DNA of 64,000 nucleotides from JAFDWI01 sp963764215 (GCA_963764215.1 CAVXRS010000005.1:124001-188000), one strand, 5' to 3'; shown: positions 39,761 through 48,947, counted from the stretch's first letter. The notes: generated by a model from the sequence alone, not told the origin. Program-made: numbers and translations.

Positions 39761-42700
39761 CGACGGCGCGCGACGAAGGGGGTGGGGCTGGCGGGCCGTG
39801 TGGCGCCGGGCCGGGCGACCACGCCTTCGATGTCACCGCCGATCTGGCCCCGCGGACCCTGGTCGAGGCCAGCGCGGGCACGGGCAAGACCTATGCGCTG
39901 TGCGGCCTCGCGACGCACCTGATCGGAACCGGCGCGGCCACCGTCGATCAGCTGCTGGTCGTGACCTTCACCAATCTGGCCACCGACGACCTCGGCGACC
40001 GCATCCGCGACCGTCTGGCCTCGGTGCGCGCCGGGCTCGCCGACGGGGCGCCCCGATCCGAGGACGTGGTCGTCGCGGCGTTGGCCGCCTCACCCGACCT
40101 GGATGCGGTGCGGCGCAGGGTGGACGACGCACTGGTCGACCTGGCCGAGTTGTCGGTCGCGACCATCCACGGGTTCGCGCAGCGCGCGCTCGTCGACTTC
40201 GGACCGTTGGTGGGCCTCGACCCGAACCTGCAGATCGTGGTCGACGACCGGGCGATCCTGGCCGACGCCGTCGCCGACGAACTCGCCGTACAAGCCCTGG
40301 CCTGCCCGGCCAATCCCGTCGACGACGAGGATCTGGTCTGGGTGCCACCGCAACGGCGGGTCCTCGAGGCCGCCAGGTTGCTCGACTCGGTGCCCGATCT
40401 CGAGATCCGCCCGCCGCAGATCCTGCAGCTCAGCTTTGCGGATCTCGTCGCGCAACAGCAGACCGAGTACCTGGCCGAGAAGGAACTGGTCGACCAGGCA
40501 CTCGCGGCTGCCACGACCAAGGCGGCGGAACGTGCGGCCCGTGAACCGCTCGACGCCCGCTTCGACGGCCAGGAGGTGGTCCGCAGCGCCTGGGTCGCGG
40601 CCCAGGCCGTGCGACGGGCGCGCGATCGTCGGCGTGCCGCGGGGGTGCGCAGTTCCCGTGACCTGTTGACCGACCTGCGTGACGCGCTGCGCAACGACGA
40701 CACCGGACGGCTCGCGGCGGCCGTCCGCCGCCGCTATCGGGTGGCGTTGATCGACGAGTTCCAGGACACCGACCGGGTCCAGTGGGACATCTTCGACGCC
40801 TGCTTCGGCCGTGACGAAGGCTCGAGGTTGGTCGTGGTCGGTGACCCCAAGCAGGCCATCTACCGGTTCCGCGGCGCCGATGTGTACACCTACGCGCGGG
40901 TCGCCGACCTTCCCGGGGTCGTACGTCGGTCCCTGGACACGAATCAGCGCTCCGACGGGGCGCTCCTCGGCGCGGTCGAAACGTTGTTCGACGGGGTCAC
41001 CTTCGGTCCGTCCGCGCCCTTCGTCGACGTGCACCAGTCGCCCCGTCGTCCGTGGTCCGGCATCCGCTGGCGCGACGGGTTCGACGCAGCCGCGCCCCTT
41101 CCCCCGTTCCGCCTCGGCCTCTGTGCCCCCGGCGCCGACGAGAAGCTTCCCCAAGGTGCCCTCGCAGCTCAAGCGCGGGTCGACGTCGATGTGATCGATT
41201 GGATCCGCCGCCTCCGGGCGGGCGCCGAGATCGTCGACGAGGACTCGGAATCGGGATGGCGACGGGTCGGTTTCGACGACATTGCGATCCTGATCGACAC
41301 CAACCAGCGTGCGATCGAGCTGCACCGGATGCTCCTGGGTCATGACGTCCCGGCGGCGGTCCACTCCGACGACGATGTCCGCTCCGATACCGCTCGCGCC
41401 GCGTGGGACGCAGGCGGTTCGGGCTGGCTCCACCCGCCGAGCGAAGCCGCGTGGCACTGGCAGCTGTTGGTCACCGCGCTGGCTCGTCCGTCGGACCCGG
41501 CGTTGGTCCGAGCCGCCGCGACCACCGTGTTCGGCCCACCGCTCGAATCCGACGCCACCTTGGCCTCCGAGGAGAACGAGGCGGCGATCGCGCACTTCCA
41601 GGAGCGCCTCGCCACTTGGGCCAAGGTGTTGTCGTCGCAGGGGCCGGGGAGCCTGCTCGCAAGTCTGCGGGCCGATTCGAGCTGGGTGGCCCGCACCGTG
41701 AACCGACCGGACGGCGGCCGGTTCGCCACCGATCTGTCCCACATCGGCGAGCTACTGGTCACCCTGGCCGGTGGGGGCCCGGTTTCGGCCGACGAGCTGC
41801 TGTCGGTGCTCGCCCCCGGTGGGGAGGACGCCACCGAAGCCACGGCACAGTTCCTGAACCGGCGCCTCGCCGCCGAGGCGCCGTCGGTGACGATCATGAC
41901 GACCCACAAGGCCAAAGGTCTCGAGTTCCCGATCGTGGGCTGCCTCGGGCTGCACCAGTCACCCCAGCCGCAGCAGGAGTCGAAGGGCAAGCGGCGGGGC
42001 GCGCGCTTTCACGATGTAGCGGCCGATGCCGAAGTGCTGGACGTCGCCCGAGCCGGGTCGTCGCTCGCGGCCGAGGCCGAAGAAGCCGCGGCCGATGATC
42101 TGCGCAAGCTGTACGTGGCGTTGACCCGCGCCGCCCACCACGTGTTCACCTACTGGCTGCCGCCCAGGAAGACGGCCGGGCCCCTGACGCGGGTGTTGTT
42201 CGACCGCGACGAGCATGGCGCCATCGACCCCGAAGCGTTCGTGCTGCGAACGGGCGCCGCCGACGTCTCGACCAGCCGAGACGACGAGCCTGGCCGCCCC
42301 GACGCCCGTCATCTGCTGGATCTGATCGCCGAACGGTCCCGGCGGGCCGCCCCGGACGGCGCCGCAGCCGAGCCCACGTTCGCGTGGGACGAACTCGCGC
42401 CCACCGACGGCAGCGTGCTCGACGACGATCACGGTGTCGGTGACCTCGAGGAGCACGTCGCGACCGGGGCGGGCGACCTGCGCTGTGCCGAACTCTCCCG
42501 CCCGCTCGATCGACGCGCGCGGCGCTGGTCGTTCACCGCGGTGGGCAACGCCATGGAGTCCAGGCCCCACGACGACGACGCCCCGACCGCGGGCGGCACC
42601 GACGAGGTCACCAGCGAGCCGCCCGGCGCCGCTGCGACCCCGGCGCCGCCTGGCAATGGGAGTGGACCCCTCCAGCCGTTGCGGTCCGGCGCCGACTTCG

Positions 42701-43503
42701 GGGTGCTGGTGCACGAAGTGCTCGAGCAGATCGACTTCGCGGCCGGACGTGACGACATCCATCGGGCGGTGCAGCACGCGCTCGCTGCCCACCCGGTCCC
42801 CCTGGTCCCCCGGGGGCGACGCGAGGATCTCGGCGACGGGGTGGAAGCACTGGTCGACGGGTTGGGCACTGCGCTGACCGCGCCGCTCGGGAAGGCGGCC
42901 GGCGCGGGTTCGGCACTGCGGTTGGCCGACATCGCGAGAGGCGACCGACTGAGCGAGTGTCGGTTCGACCTGCGTCTCGACACTGTGGTCGGACCGGACC
43001 CGGTGGGAGCACGGATCGCCGCGTCGCTGTTGGACGACACGTTCGGTCTCGCCGCCGACGACCCGTACCGGCCGTGGGCCGAGGAACTCGCGGGCGGCCG
43101 TTTCGATCTGGACCTGGCCGGGTTTCTGACCGGCTCGATCGATCTGGTGTATCGGGTTCGTGACGCTCGAGGAAACGAGCGCTTCCACGTCGCCGACTAC
43201 AAGACCAACAAGCTCGACGCGTACGACCCTGCGTCGCTCGTGCGGGCGATGGCCGAGGGCGACTATCCGCTCCAGGCGCTGTTGTATTCGGTGGGGCTGC
43301 ACCGGTATCTCCGTTGGCGACTTGCCGACTACGACGCGGCGGTGCACCTGGGCGCGGTCACCTATCTGTTCGTGCGGGGCATGACCGGTGCCGACGTCCC
43401 GGTCGGTGTCGACCCGCCCGGGGTCGCCCGCTGGGCGATCCCGGTGACGGTGATCGAACGGCTCGACGCGCTGTTCGCCGGGCGGGAGGTGGCGCGGCGA
43501 TGA
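39757..43503 (+). CDS. recB: Exodeoxyribonuclease V subunit beta (RecB)
   Basis: 1248 residues: a 3'-5' UvrD-like helicase plus nuclease. Walker A is VEASAGTGKTYAL near residue 32, motif Ia TFTNLATDDLGDRI, Walker B LIDEFQDTDRVQWD near 330, then GDPKQAIYRFRGADVYTY and the late helicase motif TTHKAKGLEFPIV near 715. The C-terminal nuclease has LTGSIDLVYR and VADYKTNKLDAY near residues 1125-1155, matching the RecB D...DYK site. GTG start. All catalytic residues I can check are present. Confidence 0.94.
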   Translation: MTTARDEGGGAGGPCGAGPGDHAFDVTADLAPRTLVEASAGTGKTYALCGLATHLIGTGAATVDQLLVVTFTNLATDDLGDRIRDRLASVRAGLADGAPRSEDVVVAALAASPDLDAVRRRVDDALVDLAELSVATIHGFAQRALVDFGPLVGLDPNLQIVVDDRAILADAVADELAVQALACPANPVDDEDLVWVPPQRRVLEAARLLDSVPDLEIRPPQILQLSFADLVAQQQTEYLAEKELVDQALAAATTKAAERAAREPLDARFDGQEVVRSAWVAAQAVRRARDRRRAAGVRSSRDLLTDLRDALRNDDTGRLAAAVRRRYRVALIDEFQDTDRVQWDIFDACFGRDEGSRLVVVGDPKQAIYRFRGADVYTYARVADLPGVVRRSLDTNQRSDGALLGAVETLFDGVTFGPSAPFVDVHQSPRRPWSGIRWRDGFDAAAPLPPFRLGLCAPGADEKLPQGALAAQARVDVDVIDWIRRLRAGAEIVDEDSESGWRRVGFDDIAILIDTNQRAIELHRMLLGHDVPAAVHSDDDVRSDTARAAWDAGGSGWLHPPSEAAWHWQLLVTALARPSDPALVRAAATTVFGPPLESDATLASEENEAAIAHFQERLATWAKVLSSQGPGSLLASLRADSSWVARTVNRPDGGRFATDLSHIGELLVTLAGGGPVSADELLSVLAPGGEDATEATAQFLNRRLAAEAPSVTIMTTHKAKGLEFPIVGCLGLHQSPQPQQESKGKRRGARFHDVAADAEVLDVARAGSSLAAEAEEAAADDLRKLYVALTRAAHHVFTYWLPPRKTAGPLTRVLFDRDEHGAIDPEAFVLRTGAADVSTSRDDEPGRPDARHLLDLIAERSRRAAPDGAAAEPTFAWDELAPTDGSVLDDDHGVGDLEEHVATGAGDLRCAELSRPLDRRARRWSFTAVGNAMESRPHDDDAPTAGGTDEVTSEPPGAAATPAPPGNGSGPLQPLRSGADFGVLVHEVLEQIDFAAGRDDIHRAVQHALAAHPVPLVPRGRREDLGDGVEALVDGLGTALTAPLGKAAGAGSALRLADIARGDRLSECRFDLRLDTVVGPDPVGARIAASLLDDTFGLAADDPYRPWAEELAGGRFDLDLAGFLTGSIDLVYRVRDARGNERFHVADYKTNKLDAYDPASLVRAMAEGDYPLQALLYSVGLHRYLRWRLADYDAAVHLGAVTYLFVRGMTGADVPVGVDPPGVARWAIPVTVIERLDALFAGREVARR

Positions 43504-45305
43504 CCCTTCCCGAGCCCCGCATTGCTCCACGGTTGCGAGCGACCCTCGGTCCGCTGGTGGCCGCGGGGGTCTGCGAGGCGGCCGAGGTCGCGGTCACCGA
43601 GGCGCTCACCGACGACGACACCCCACCCCAGGTGACCCTCGCCATTGCGCTGGCCACCACGGGCCTTCGGTTCGGCCACAGTTGTCTGGACCTCGACCGG
43701 GCCGACGAGCTGTGCGCCGGCGCCGCCCTCGACCACGTCTCCTCGATCCCGTCGACGTCTGCGGACCCCGGTGCGCGGGAGCCGGTCGACCCGTTCGGTC
43801 TTCCCACAGCTGCGGACTGGATCGACGCGTTGGCGAGCAGCCCGATGGTCGAACTCGTCGGAGACGGCACGTCGCGGTCGGACCGGCCCCTGGTGCTCGA
43901 CCGTGAGTGGGGCCGCCTCTGGCTGGCCCGCTACGCGTTCTTCGAGCGGGATCTCGCCGAGCGTCTGATCGGCCGCGCCGCGCGCGCGGCCCCAGCCCGA
44001 TCGCTCGCCGAGGTCGAGCGTGCCGCCCGCGACGTCTTCGGCGCCGCCACGGCGACGTCGTCGGAACAGGTGGGCGCCGTCGTGCACGCCCTTTCGCAAT
44101 CGCTGTGCTTCGTCGTCGGAGGACCGGGCACGGGCAAGACCACCGCCGTGGCGAGGTTGGTGCGCGCCGCGACCGAACTGGGAATCTCCGAAACCGAGAT
44201 CGCGTTGGCCGCTCCCACCGGCAAGGCGGCCGACCGACTGAACGAGGTCGTCGGGGGCACGGTGCGCGCCACGACGGTCCATGGGCTGCTCGGCATCCGA
44301 CCCGGGATCACGCCGACGCCCGGGGCCCGCACGATTCCCCACCGCCTGGTGATCGTGGACGAGACCTCGATGGTCGACCTGGCGATGATGGCGCGCCTGG
44401 TCGGCGCCGTGGGCGACGACGCCCATCTGGTCCTGGTCGGCGATCCCGACCAACTCGTCAGCGTCGAGGTCGGCTCGGTCCTGCGCGATGTCGTCGAAGC
44501 GGCCGCCCAGGAAGGGTCACCCCTGCAGGACTCGGTGGCCCGACTGGCCGTGGCGCACCGTCAGGACGCAGGCGGCCCCGTGCACCAGTTGGCCGCGGCG
44601 ATCCGGGACGGGAACGCCGAAGAAGTGCTCGCGCTGCTCGGTGACCCCTCGGGCGGCGCGCCAGGTGACGATGACGAGGCGCTGCGGCTCGTCGCGCCGG
44701 ACGACCCGGGCGCAGCCGATCCCGCGGTCGCGGCGGCCCGGCAGGTCGTGCGGGCCGCCGCCCAGGGTGACGTTGCGGGCGCGATGTCCGCGGCCCGTGG
44801 ATGCCGGGTGCTCACCGCCGCTCGACACGGAGATGGGGGTCTGGACGAGTGGACCGGTCGGCTCCGGGCTGCGGTGGGTTTCCGGCCGGGGGAGTGGCGC
44901 ATCGGACGTCCGGTGATCGTGACGCGCAACGACCCGGCCAATGGCCTGTCCAACGGGGACACCGGCATCGCGGTGGCCGATCCTGACATGGCCGGCCGGA
45001 TCCGGGTGGCGTTCGCGCACGCCGGCGGTCACCGGTTGCTGTCGCCGACGGCGCTGGCGGATTTCGAGGACTGGTGGGCGATGACGATTCACAAGAGCCA
45101 GGGGTCCGAGTACGAACGGGTGATCGTGTCGCTGCCCGAAGTCGGCTCACCGCTGCTGGTCCGCGAGTTGCTCTACACGGCGGTGACCCGTGCGAGAACG
45201 CAGGTGCGAATCGTGGGTCGACCCGAAACGGTGATCGCGGCGGTGGAGAACCGGGCGACCAGGGCGTCGGGCCTCACGCCCCGCCTCGATGGCAGCGCGG
45301 GGTGA
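43500..45305 (+). CDS. recD: Exodeoxyribonuclease V subunit alpha (RecD)
   Basis: 601 residues, 5'-3' SF1B helicase of the RecBCD complex. Walker A VVGGPGTGKTTAVARLV is near residue 205, LAAPTGKAADRLNE follows, Walker B is RLVIVDETSMVDLAMM near 283, then VLVGDPDQL, and motif VI region WAMTIHKSQGSEYERVIV near 525 with LYTAVTRAR. ATG 43500 overlaps the recB stop. Last gene of recCBD and convergent with the CoA-transferase gene. Confidence 0.94.
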   Translation: MTLPEPRIAPRLRATLGPLVAAGVCEAAEVAVTEALTDDDTPPQVTLAIALATTGLRFGHSCLDLDRADELCAGAALDHVSSIPSTSADPGAREPVDPFGLPTAADWIDALASSPMVELVGDGTSRSDRPLVLDREWGRLWLARYAFFERDLAERLIGRAARAAPARSLAEVERAARDVFGAATATSSEQVGAVVHALSQSLCFVVGGPGTGKTTAVARLVRAATELGISETEIALAAPTGKAADRLNEVVGGTVRATTVHGLLGIRPGITPTPGARTIPHRLVIVDETSMVDLAMMARLVGAVGDDAHLVLVGDPDQLVSVEVGSVLRDVVEAAAQEGSPLQDSVARLAVAHRQDAGGPVHQLAAAIRDGNAEEVLALLGDPSGGAPGDDDEALRLVAPDDPGAADPAVAAARQVVRAAAQGDVAGAMSAARGCRVLTAARHGDGGLDEWTGRLRAAVGFRPGEWRIGRPVIVTRNDPANGLSNGDTGIAVADPDMAGRIRVAFAHAGGHRLLSPTALADFEDWWAMTIHKSQGSEYERVIVSLPEVGSPLLVRELLYTAVTRARTQVRIVGRPETVIAAVENRATRASGLTPRLDGSAG

Positions 45306-45341
45306 ATCGAAGGTGCGGTGTCCGCGGTGGAGGCGGTGCGA

Positions 45342-46664
45342 TCAGCTCGCGCCCACCGGGGACGAACCGCCCGAGGCACGCACCGCCGCCGCGCGCAACT
45401 CGTCACGGAAGTCGGGGTGGGCGATCTCGGCGAGGGCGAGGCCGCGCTGGTGGACGGTGCAGCCCTGCAGCTCCGCGATGCCGTGTTCGGTGACCACCAG
45501 GTCGACCTGGTGGCGGGGCGTGGTCACGAACGTGCCGGCAGGATGCCAGGGCACGATCCGGGATCGCCGCTCGCCGGCGACGGTGGCCGTCGAGGGCAGG
45601 CAGATGATCGAACGCGAATCGAGCGTGAGAGCGCTCGCGGAGATGAAGTCCTCGTGGCCTCCGATTCCCGAATACTGGCGTCCTTCGATCGAATCGGCGA
45701 CGACCTGCCCGGAGATGTCGATCGACATCGCCCCGTTGATGGTCACGCTCGATCGGTTCTTGGCGATCGCCTCGGGTGAGTTGACCAGGTCGACGGGCAG
45801 GAACGCCACCTCACGGTTCTCGTCCAACCAGTCGTACAGTGCCGTGCTGCCCAGCGCGAACGTGGCGACCGACACGCCGTCGTAGATGCCTTTGCGGTTC
45901 GTCACCTTGCCGGATTCGTGGAGTCGCATCAGCCCGGTGGTGAACATCTCGGAGTGGACGCCGTAGTCGCCACCGTCGCCGTCCGCGAGCAACGAGGCGA
46001 CCATCGAGGGCACCCCGCCGATGCCGGTCTGGATCGTCGCCCCGTCGACGATGAGAGAGCTGACGAACCCGGCGATGGCCCGGTCCACGTCGGTGGGCGG
46101 TGCGTCCTCGATGGCCATCGGGGTGGCGTCGGATTCGACCAGCACGTCGATGTGGTCGACGTGGATCGCATGCCGCTGGGCCGCCAGCCCGAAGGTTCGG
46201 GGAAAGCCGGGACTCACCTCCACCACCAGGGTGCGCGCGGGATCGTCGGCGGCACGGTGGAGTTCGTCGATGCTGGCACCCGCATGCAGCGACAGGCTGC
46301 ACCATCCCTGGGCGTCGGGCGGGGTGGCGACGGTGGCCATCACCCGTGGGGCGACCGCCTGGTAGAGCTGGTTGTAGCGGCGGAAGTCGGCCGGCACGAA
46401 CCCCAGGTTCGCCCCCTGCGCGCGCAGCATGCGCTCGATCGGGCCGAAAAAACCCGACAGGTAGTGCACGCCCGGGTGGGCGAACACGTCGCTGAACACG
46501 GTCAACAGGGCCGCGTAGATCTTGAGCTCGACCCAGTCGTCTCGGCCGCCGAGTGCTTCGATGAACCGAACGGGAAGGCCCGGTCCCAGGGGCAGGCCGA
46601 GCGAGTCGGTCGCCTCGAGCAGGTCCGCAGCCTCCTCGGGGCTCATGGTTCGTGGAGTCGCCAT
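45342..46664 (-). CDS. Acetyl-CoA hydrolase / 4-hydroxybutyrate CoA-transferase family protein
   Basis: 440 residues of the class I CoA-transferase fold (Cat1/AbfT type). VKIYAALL-like start (WVELKIYAALLTVFSDVF), LVVEVSPGFPRTFG, then IQTGIGGVPSMVASLL near residue 215 and GVHSEMFTTGLMRL with the catalytic glutamate near 240, and TTPRHQVDLVVTEHGIAEL near the end. Substrate uncertain: acetyl, 4-hydroxybutyryl or propionyl groups are known in the family. ATG 46664. Single gene on the minus strand, just outside the repeat region. Confidence 0.86.
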   Translation of the reverse strand: MATPRTMSPEEAADLLEATDSLGLPLGPGLPVRFIEALGGRDDWVELKIYAALLTVFSDVFAHPGVHYLSGFFGPIERMLRAQGANLGFVPADFRRYNQLYQAVAPRVMATVATPPDAQGWCSLSLHAGASIDELHRAADDPARTLVVEVSPGFPRTFGLAAQRHAIHVDHIDVLVESDATPMAIEDAPPTDVDRAIAGFVSSLIVDGATIQTGIGGVPSMVASLLADGDGGDYGVHSEMFTTGLMRLHESGKVTNRKGIYDGVSVATFALGSTALYDWLDENREVAFLPVDLVNSPEAIAKNRSSVTINGAMSIDISGQVVADSIEGRQYSGIGGHEDFISASALTLDSRSIICLPSTATVAGERRSRIVPWHPAGTFVTTPRHQVDLVVTEHGIAELQGCTVHQRGLALAEIAHPDFRDELRAAAVRASGGSSPVGAS

Positions 46665-46739
46665 GAGGGTCAAGTCTGCCAGATCACGGGGACGGCCGAT
46701 CATCGGTCCGCGGTTCGCCCGGGCCCGGGACGGAACTGC

Positions 46740-46812
46740 GCCATGCCCACCATTTCGCGCCATGCCGACCATTCCGCGCCATGCCGACCATTCCGCGCCA
46801 TGCCGACCATTT
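46740..46812. repeat. Tandem repeat of a 19-base unit, about 3.8 copies
   Basis: Four adjacent units at 46740-46758, 46759-46777, 46778-46796 and 46797-46812 share the core gccatgccgaccattccgc; the first has two changes and the last runs into a hairpin. Upstream of the minus-strand CoA-transferase gene. No similar unit was seen elsewhere in the window. Confidence 0.9.
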
Positions 46813-46858
46813 TGGGTGCCGGTTCCGGTCACGAGGTGACCGGAACCGGCACCCAAAA
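46810..46858. repeat. Perfect 23-base-pair inverted repeat (hairpin)
   Basis: 46810-46832 is the exact reverse complement of 46836-46858, with a three-base loop. Each arm begins or ends with four T or A, so it would work as an intrinsic terminator in both directions. It directly follows the 19-base tandem repeats. A small non-autonomous repeat element is the other option. Confidence 0.9.
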
Positions 46859-46892
46859 CACTCGAGAGGGGGCAACCAGTCGAACTCGGGAC

Positions 46893-46915
46893 TGCTTGAC
46901 TCGGCGGCCGGCACG
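46893..46915 (+). repeat. Partial third copy of the rpoB promoter repeat
   Basis: 23 bases identical to 47718-47740 and 50372-50394, covering the TTGACT -35 element and most of the spacer. The match ends before the -10 element, so this copy is probably not a full promoter. Confidence 0.8.
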
Positions 46916-47111
46916 GCCGGCTACGTCGAGCATCGCTCCGAGCGCCCGATGCAGATCACCTGGAAGCTCGACCACCCGCTGCCCGGCGATCTCTTCACTG
47001 CCCACCGCGCCGCCGTCGCCCAGGGTCCGGTCTACCGGCCTTCGACAGAGCCGTCGGACACGGGAAGAGGCGAGCTCGACAGGTCGCATCGCCGGGGACC
47101 GAGATCGGGGG

Positions 47112-47709
47112 ATGGTCGACGTGAGATTTCACAAGGGCTCCAGATTCGTGGAGGCGTTCACCAGCCTCGTGTCCACGGTGAGACCCGCGTCCGTGCTACT
47201 TGCCACTCTGATGGTCTGTGCGGCCCTCGCCGGCTGCGGTGGAGCCTCGACGGTGACGCCGCGGTTCTCCAGGCCCCTCGAAGGTGGTGACGACCGGTGG
47301 CCAGGGGAAAGCGCGCGGCCGATGTGACGCGCACCCGACTTCGGCCGATCTCGTGATCGACTACAAGAGGCCCAATGTCGTGCACATGGAACGGCACATC
47401 GACAAGGGTGCGAACAGCCTGTACCACGAGATGTGTACCTTCCTGGCCTCAGCGTGGTACCCGGCCAAGAACCAATCGACAAGTTGTCCTGCAGCAATTG
47501 GCCAGGGTGGAGTCAAAATCTCGTTTCGCGAGGGCAACACGACCATCTACCCAATTTCACTCTCGTTTACCGGTTGTCCCGGCGTGTCAGACGATCAGGG
47601 TCGCTATGCTATCGGAGCCTTCAAGAACCTTGAGACCTACAATCAGGTCGTCTCGGATGTCGAAGAGCGTTTCTCGGTGAGCATCCGTCAGCTTTCCGGG
47701 GAAACGTGA
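47112..47709 (+). CDS. Cysteine-rich lipoprotein, paralogue 1 (one frameshift)
   Basis: ATG 47112 gives a signal peptide with hydrophobic core SVLLATLMVCAALAGC and a lipobox LAGC. Near 47290 the frame must shift by one base, after which the open frame to 47709 reads a mature domain of about 130 residues with GRCDAHPTSADLVI, LYHEMCTFLASAW, TSCPAAIGQGG and SLSFTGCPGV. Its four cysteines are spaced 36, 16 and 29 residues apart, nearly as in the gene at 47925, and several residues around them agree, so the two are paralogues. Function unknown. Base composition is lower in GC than in the neighbours. The shift may be an error or a true inactivation. Confidence 0.6.
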
Positions 47710-47714
47710 CCACC

Positions 47715-47890
47715 CGGATGCTTGACTCGGCGGCCGGCACGACTTAGCCTCTCGGCAACCGAAACGGGGAGTAGTGGATGATCCCCCGTCCCGGGTGCCC
47801 GAAATCTTCGTCGGGTTGCTCTCAGGTTGTAACGCGCTCTGCATTGTCAGTTGCCGTGGTCGCGCCTTACCCCTCTTGTCGCCTCCAGTC
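47715..47890 (+). repeat. Direct repeat, copy A of the rpoB promoter segment
   Basis: About 176 bases nearly identical to 50369-50544; differences cluster after 47818, with an imperfect stretch where copy B has TAGCATC. It lies six bases after the first lipoprotein gene and ends 34 bases before the second. The two copies are 2654 bases apart and flank the second lipoprotein, the GNAT/ACP remnants and the insertion sequence. Confidence 0.92.
47722..47750 (+). promoter_or_regulatory. Promoter in repeat copy A
   Basis: TTGACT at 47722-47727 and TAGCCT at 47745-47750 with a 17-base spacer, identical to the rpoB promoter at 50376. It would transcribe the lipoprotein gene at 47925 with a leader of about 170 bases. 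Activity is inferred from the match to consensus. Confidence 0.65.
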
Positions 47891-47924
47891 CTTCGGTTGA
47901 AGATCAGAATCGCGGGTAGCCGGT

Positions 47925-48416
47925 ATGGAAATTCGACGACCGATCATCGCTGTAGTGGTATCCATGGTTCTCGCCTTCAGCAGTACGGCATGCAGCTCCG
48001 GAGGGAAGAGCGCAAGACGCGCAAAGTGCGACGCCCCAGTATCGGTAGCGACACTCAGGCTGTCGAAAGGTTCGGTGGTGCCAATCGAACTTACCAGAAC
48101 TGTCGGTTCGTCTCCTGCACGACGACTATATACAAATCTCTGCGCGCTGATCGCGAACGCAAAAGAGTCTGGCGGCAAGGGTCCATTCAACTGTCCGTCG
48201 CGCCGTGGTCAGCCCGGAACGGCAAGTGTTCAGTTCGGCGAACACAATCAAGCTGTCGACGAAATTCGGATCCTTGTGACTGGCTGCACGGCAATAATCT
48301 CTGAGCGGGTCGGTAGATTGCCCGACCTAGGAAACTCGGAGGCGCTGAGAAAGGCCGTTGACCTTATCGAGGGGACTTTTGGCATCACCGACCGACAGTT
48401 GTATGGGCGAAGATGA
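47925..48416 (+). CDS. Cysteine-rich lipoprotein, paralogue 2
   Basis: 163 residues. Signal peptide PIIAVVVSMVLAFSSTAC with the lipobox cysteine at residue 23, then a mature domain with cysteines at 35, 73, 90 and 121. Spacing (37, 16, 30 residues between them) and local words such as KCDAPVS, LYTNLCALIANA and VTGCTA match the upstream paralogue. Likely two disulfides in an exported, membrane-anchored domain. No family recognised. It follows a copy of the rpoB promoter segment. Codon use is more A/T-rich than the core genes, a sign of transfer. Confidence 0.7.
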   Translation: MEIRRPIIAVVVSMVLAFSSTACSSGGKSARRAKCDAPVSVATLRLSKGSVVPIELTRTVGSSPARRLYTNLCALIANAKESGGKGPFNCPSRRGQPGTASVQFGEHNQAVDEIRILVTGCTAIISERVGRLPDLGNSEALRKAVDLIEGTFGITDRQLYGRR

Positions 48417-48423
48417 CGCTGCG

Positions 48424-48750
48424 ATGAGAACATCTCCCGCAATGCAGGATCCCGGCGAGAATGCGGCGGTGAAGCACGCAGGCCTCACAGAGCTGCGGCA
48501 CAGTCGCCGCACGCGGCTGCGGACGTTGGGCCCGGGCGACGTCGATCTGCTGTACCGGGTGGAGTTGCGCGAGTAGCTGGGAGTGCGGTGGAGGTTCCGT
48601 GGTGCCACGCCGGCGGTCATGGACGGCGCACTGCTGGCGATCAAGTACGCGTTCGCTGTCTGGCCGTTCCGCAAACTGTACGCGGACGTGCTCGAGTTCA
48701 ACCTCGACCAGATGGCCAGCCTCTCACGCCACAGATTGGGCTGGCCGGTC
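48424..48750 (+). pseudogene. GNAT acetyltransferase remnant, internal deletion and stop
   Basis: The N-terminal piece reads RRTRLRTLGPGDVDLLYRVE, like the start of RimJ-type GNAT proteins. A TAG at 48574-48576 interrupts it. The same frame continues VRWRFRGATPA and then jumps to MDGALLAIKYAFAVWPFRKL and VLEFNLDQMASL, which belong to the C-terminal part of the fold; the acetyl-CoA-binding middle, about 90 residues, is absent. So it is a true internal deletion, not only a sequence error. Confidence 0.65.
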
Positions 48751-48756
48751 GCGCCT

Positions 48757-48922
48757 GGTCGAGGACGCCGGCCTCGACTCGCTCGATCTCTACGAGTTGC
48801 TCTGCACGGTCGAGGACTGGGCCGACTGCGAATTCGAAGACGAGCTGCTGGTCACCTGGGAGACTCTCGAGGACGTGCACCGGTGCTATACGAACAACTT
48901 CCGCTTCGGTCCGGCATCGTGA
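48757..48922 (+). pseudogene. Acyl carrier protein remnant, 5' truncated
   Basis: An open piece reads LVEDAGLDSLDLYELL with the DSL attachment serine for 4'-phosphopantetheine, then DCEFEDELLVTWETLEDVH, the helix II-III region of an acyl carrier protein. The first helix and start codon are missing and it is fused to the tail of the GNAT remnant. Stop at 48922. A GNAT plus ACP pair suggests the debris of a small biosynthetic cluster. Confidence 0.6.
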
Positions 48923-48947
48923 GATTCGACCGGGCCAGGATGCCGAG

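Larger units (their letters stand above)
46665..47111. other. Intergenic region with repeats and an orphan -35 copy
   Basis: 447 bases between the CoA-transferase start and the first lipoprotein gene. It holds the tandem repeat and hairpin described separately, and at 46893-46915 a 23-base piece identical to the start of the rpoB promoter repeat, including TTGACT. A short open frame from 46950 (MQITWKLDHPLPGDLF) continues out of phase into the lipoprotein gene and is not supported as a gene. Confidence 0.6.

Noticed and set aside
36407..45305. recCBD as part of a phage or defence island
   Set aside because: All three proteins have full length and normal order with coupled starts, host-like codon use, and no integrase, toxin or defence gene beside them; it reads as a housekeeping repair operon.
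46740..46812. CRISPR array
   Set aside because: Units are 19 bases, directly adjacent and without spacers, with no cas genes in the window.
46781..47290. Open frame with MQITWKLDHPLPGDLF before the first lipoprotein
   Set aside because: It overlaps the lipoprotein signal peptide in another frame, has no ribosome site, and becomes Arg-rich shadow sequence after 40 codons.
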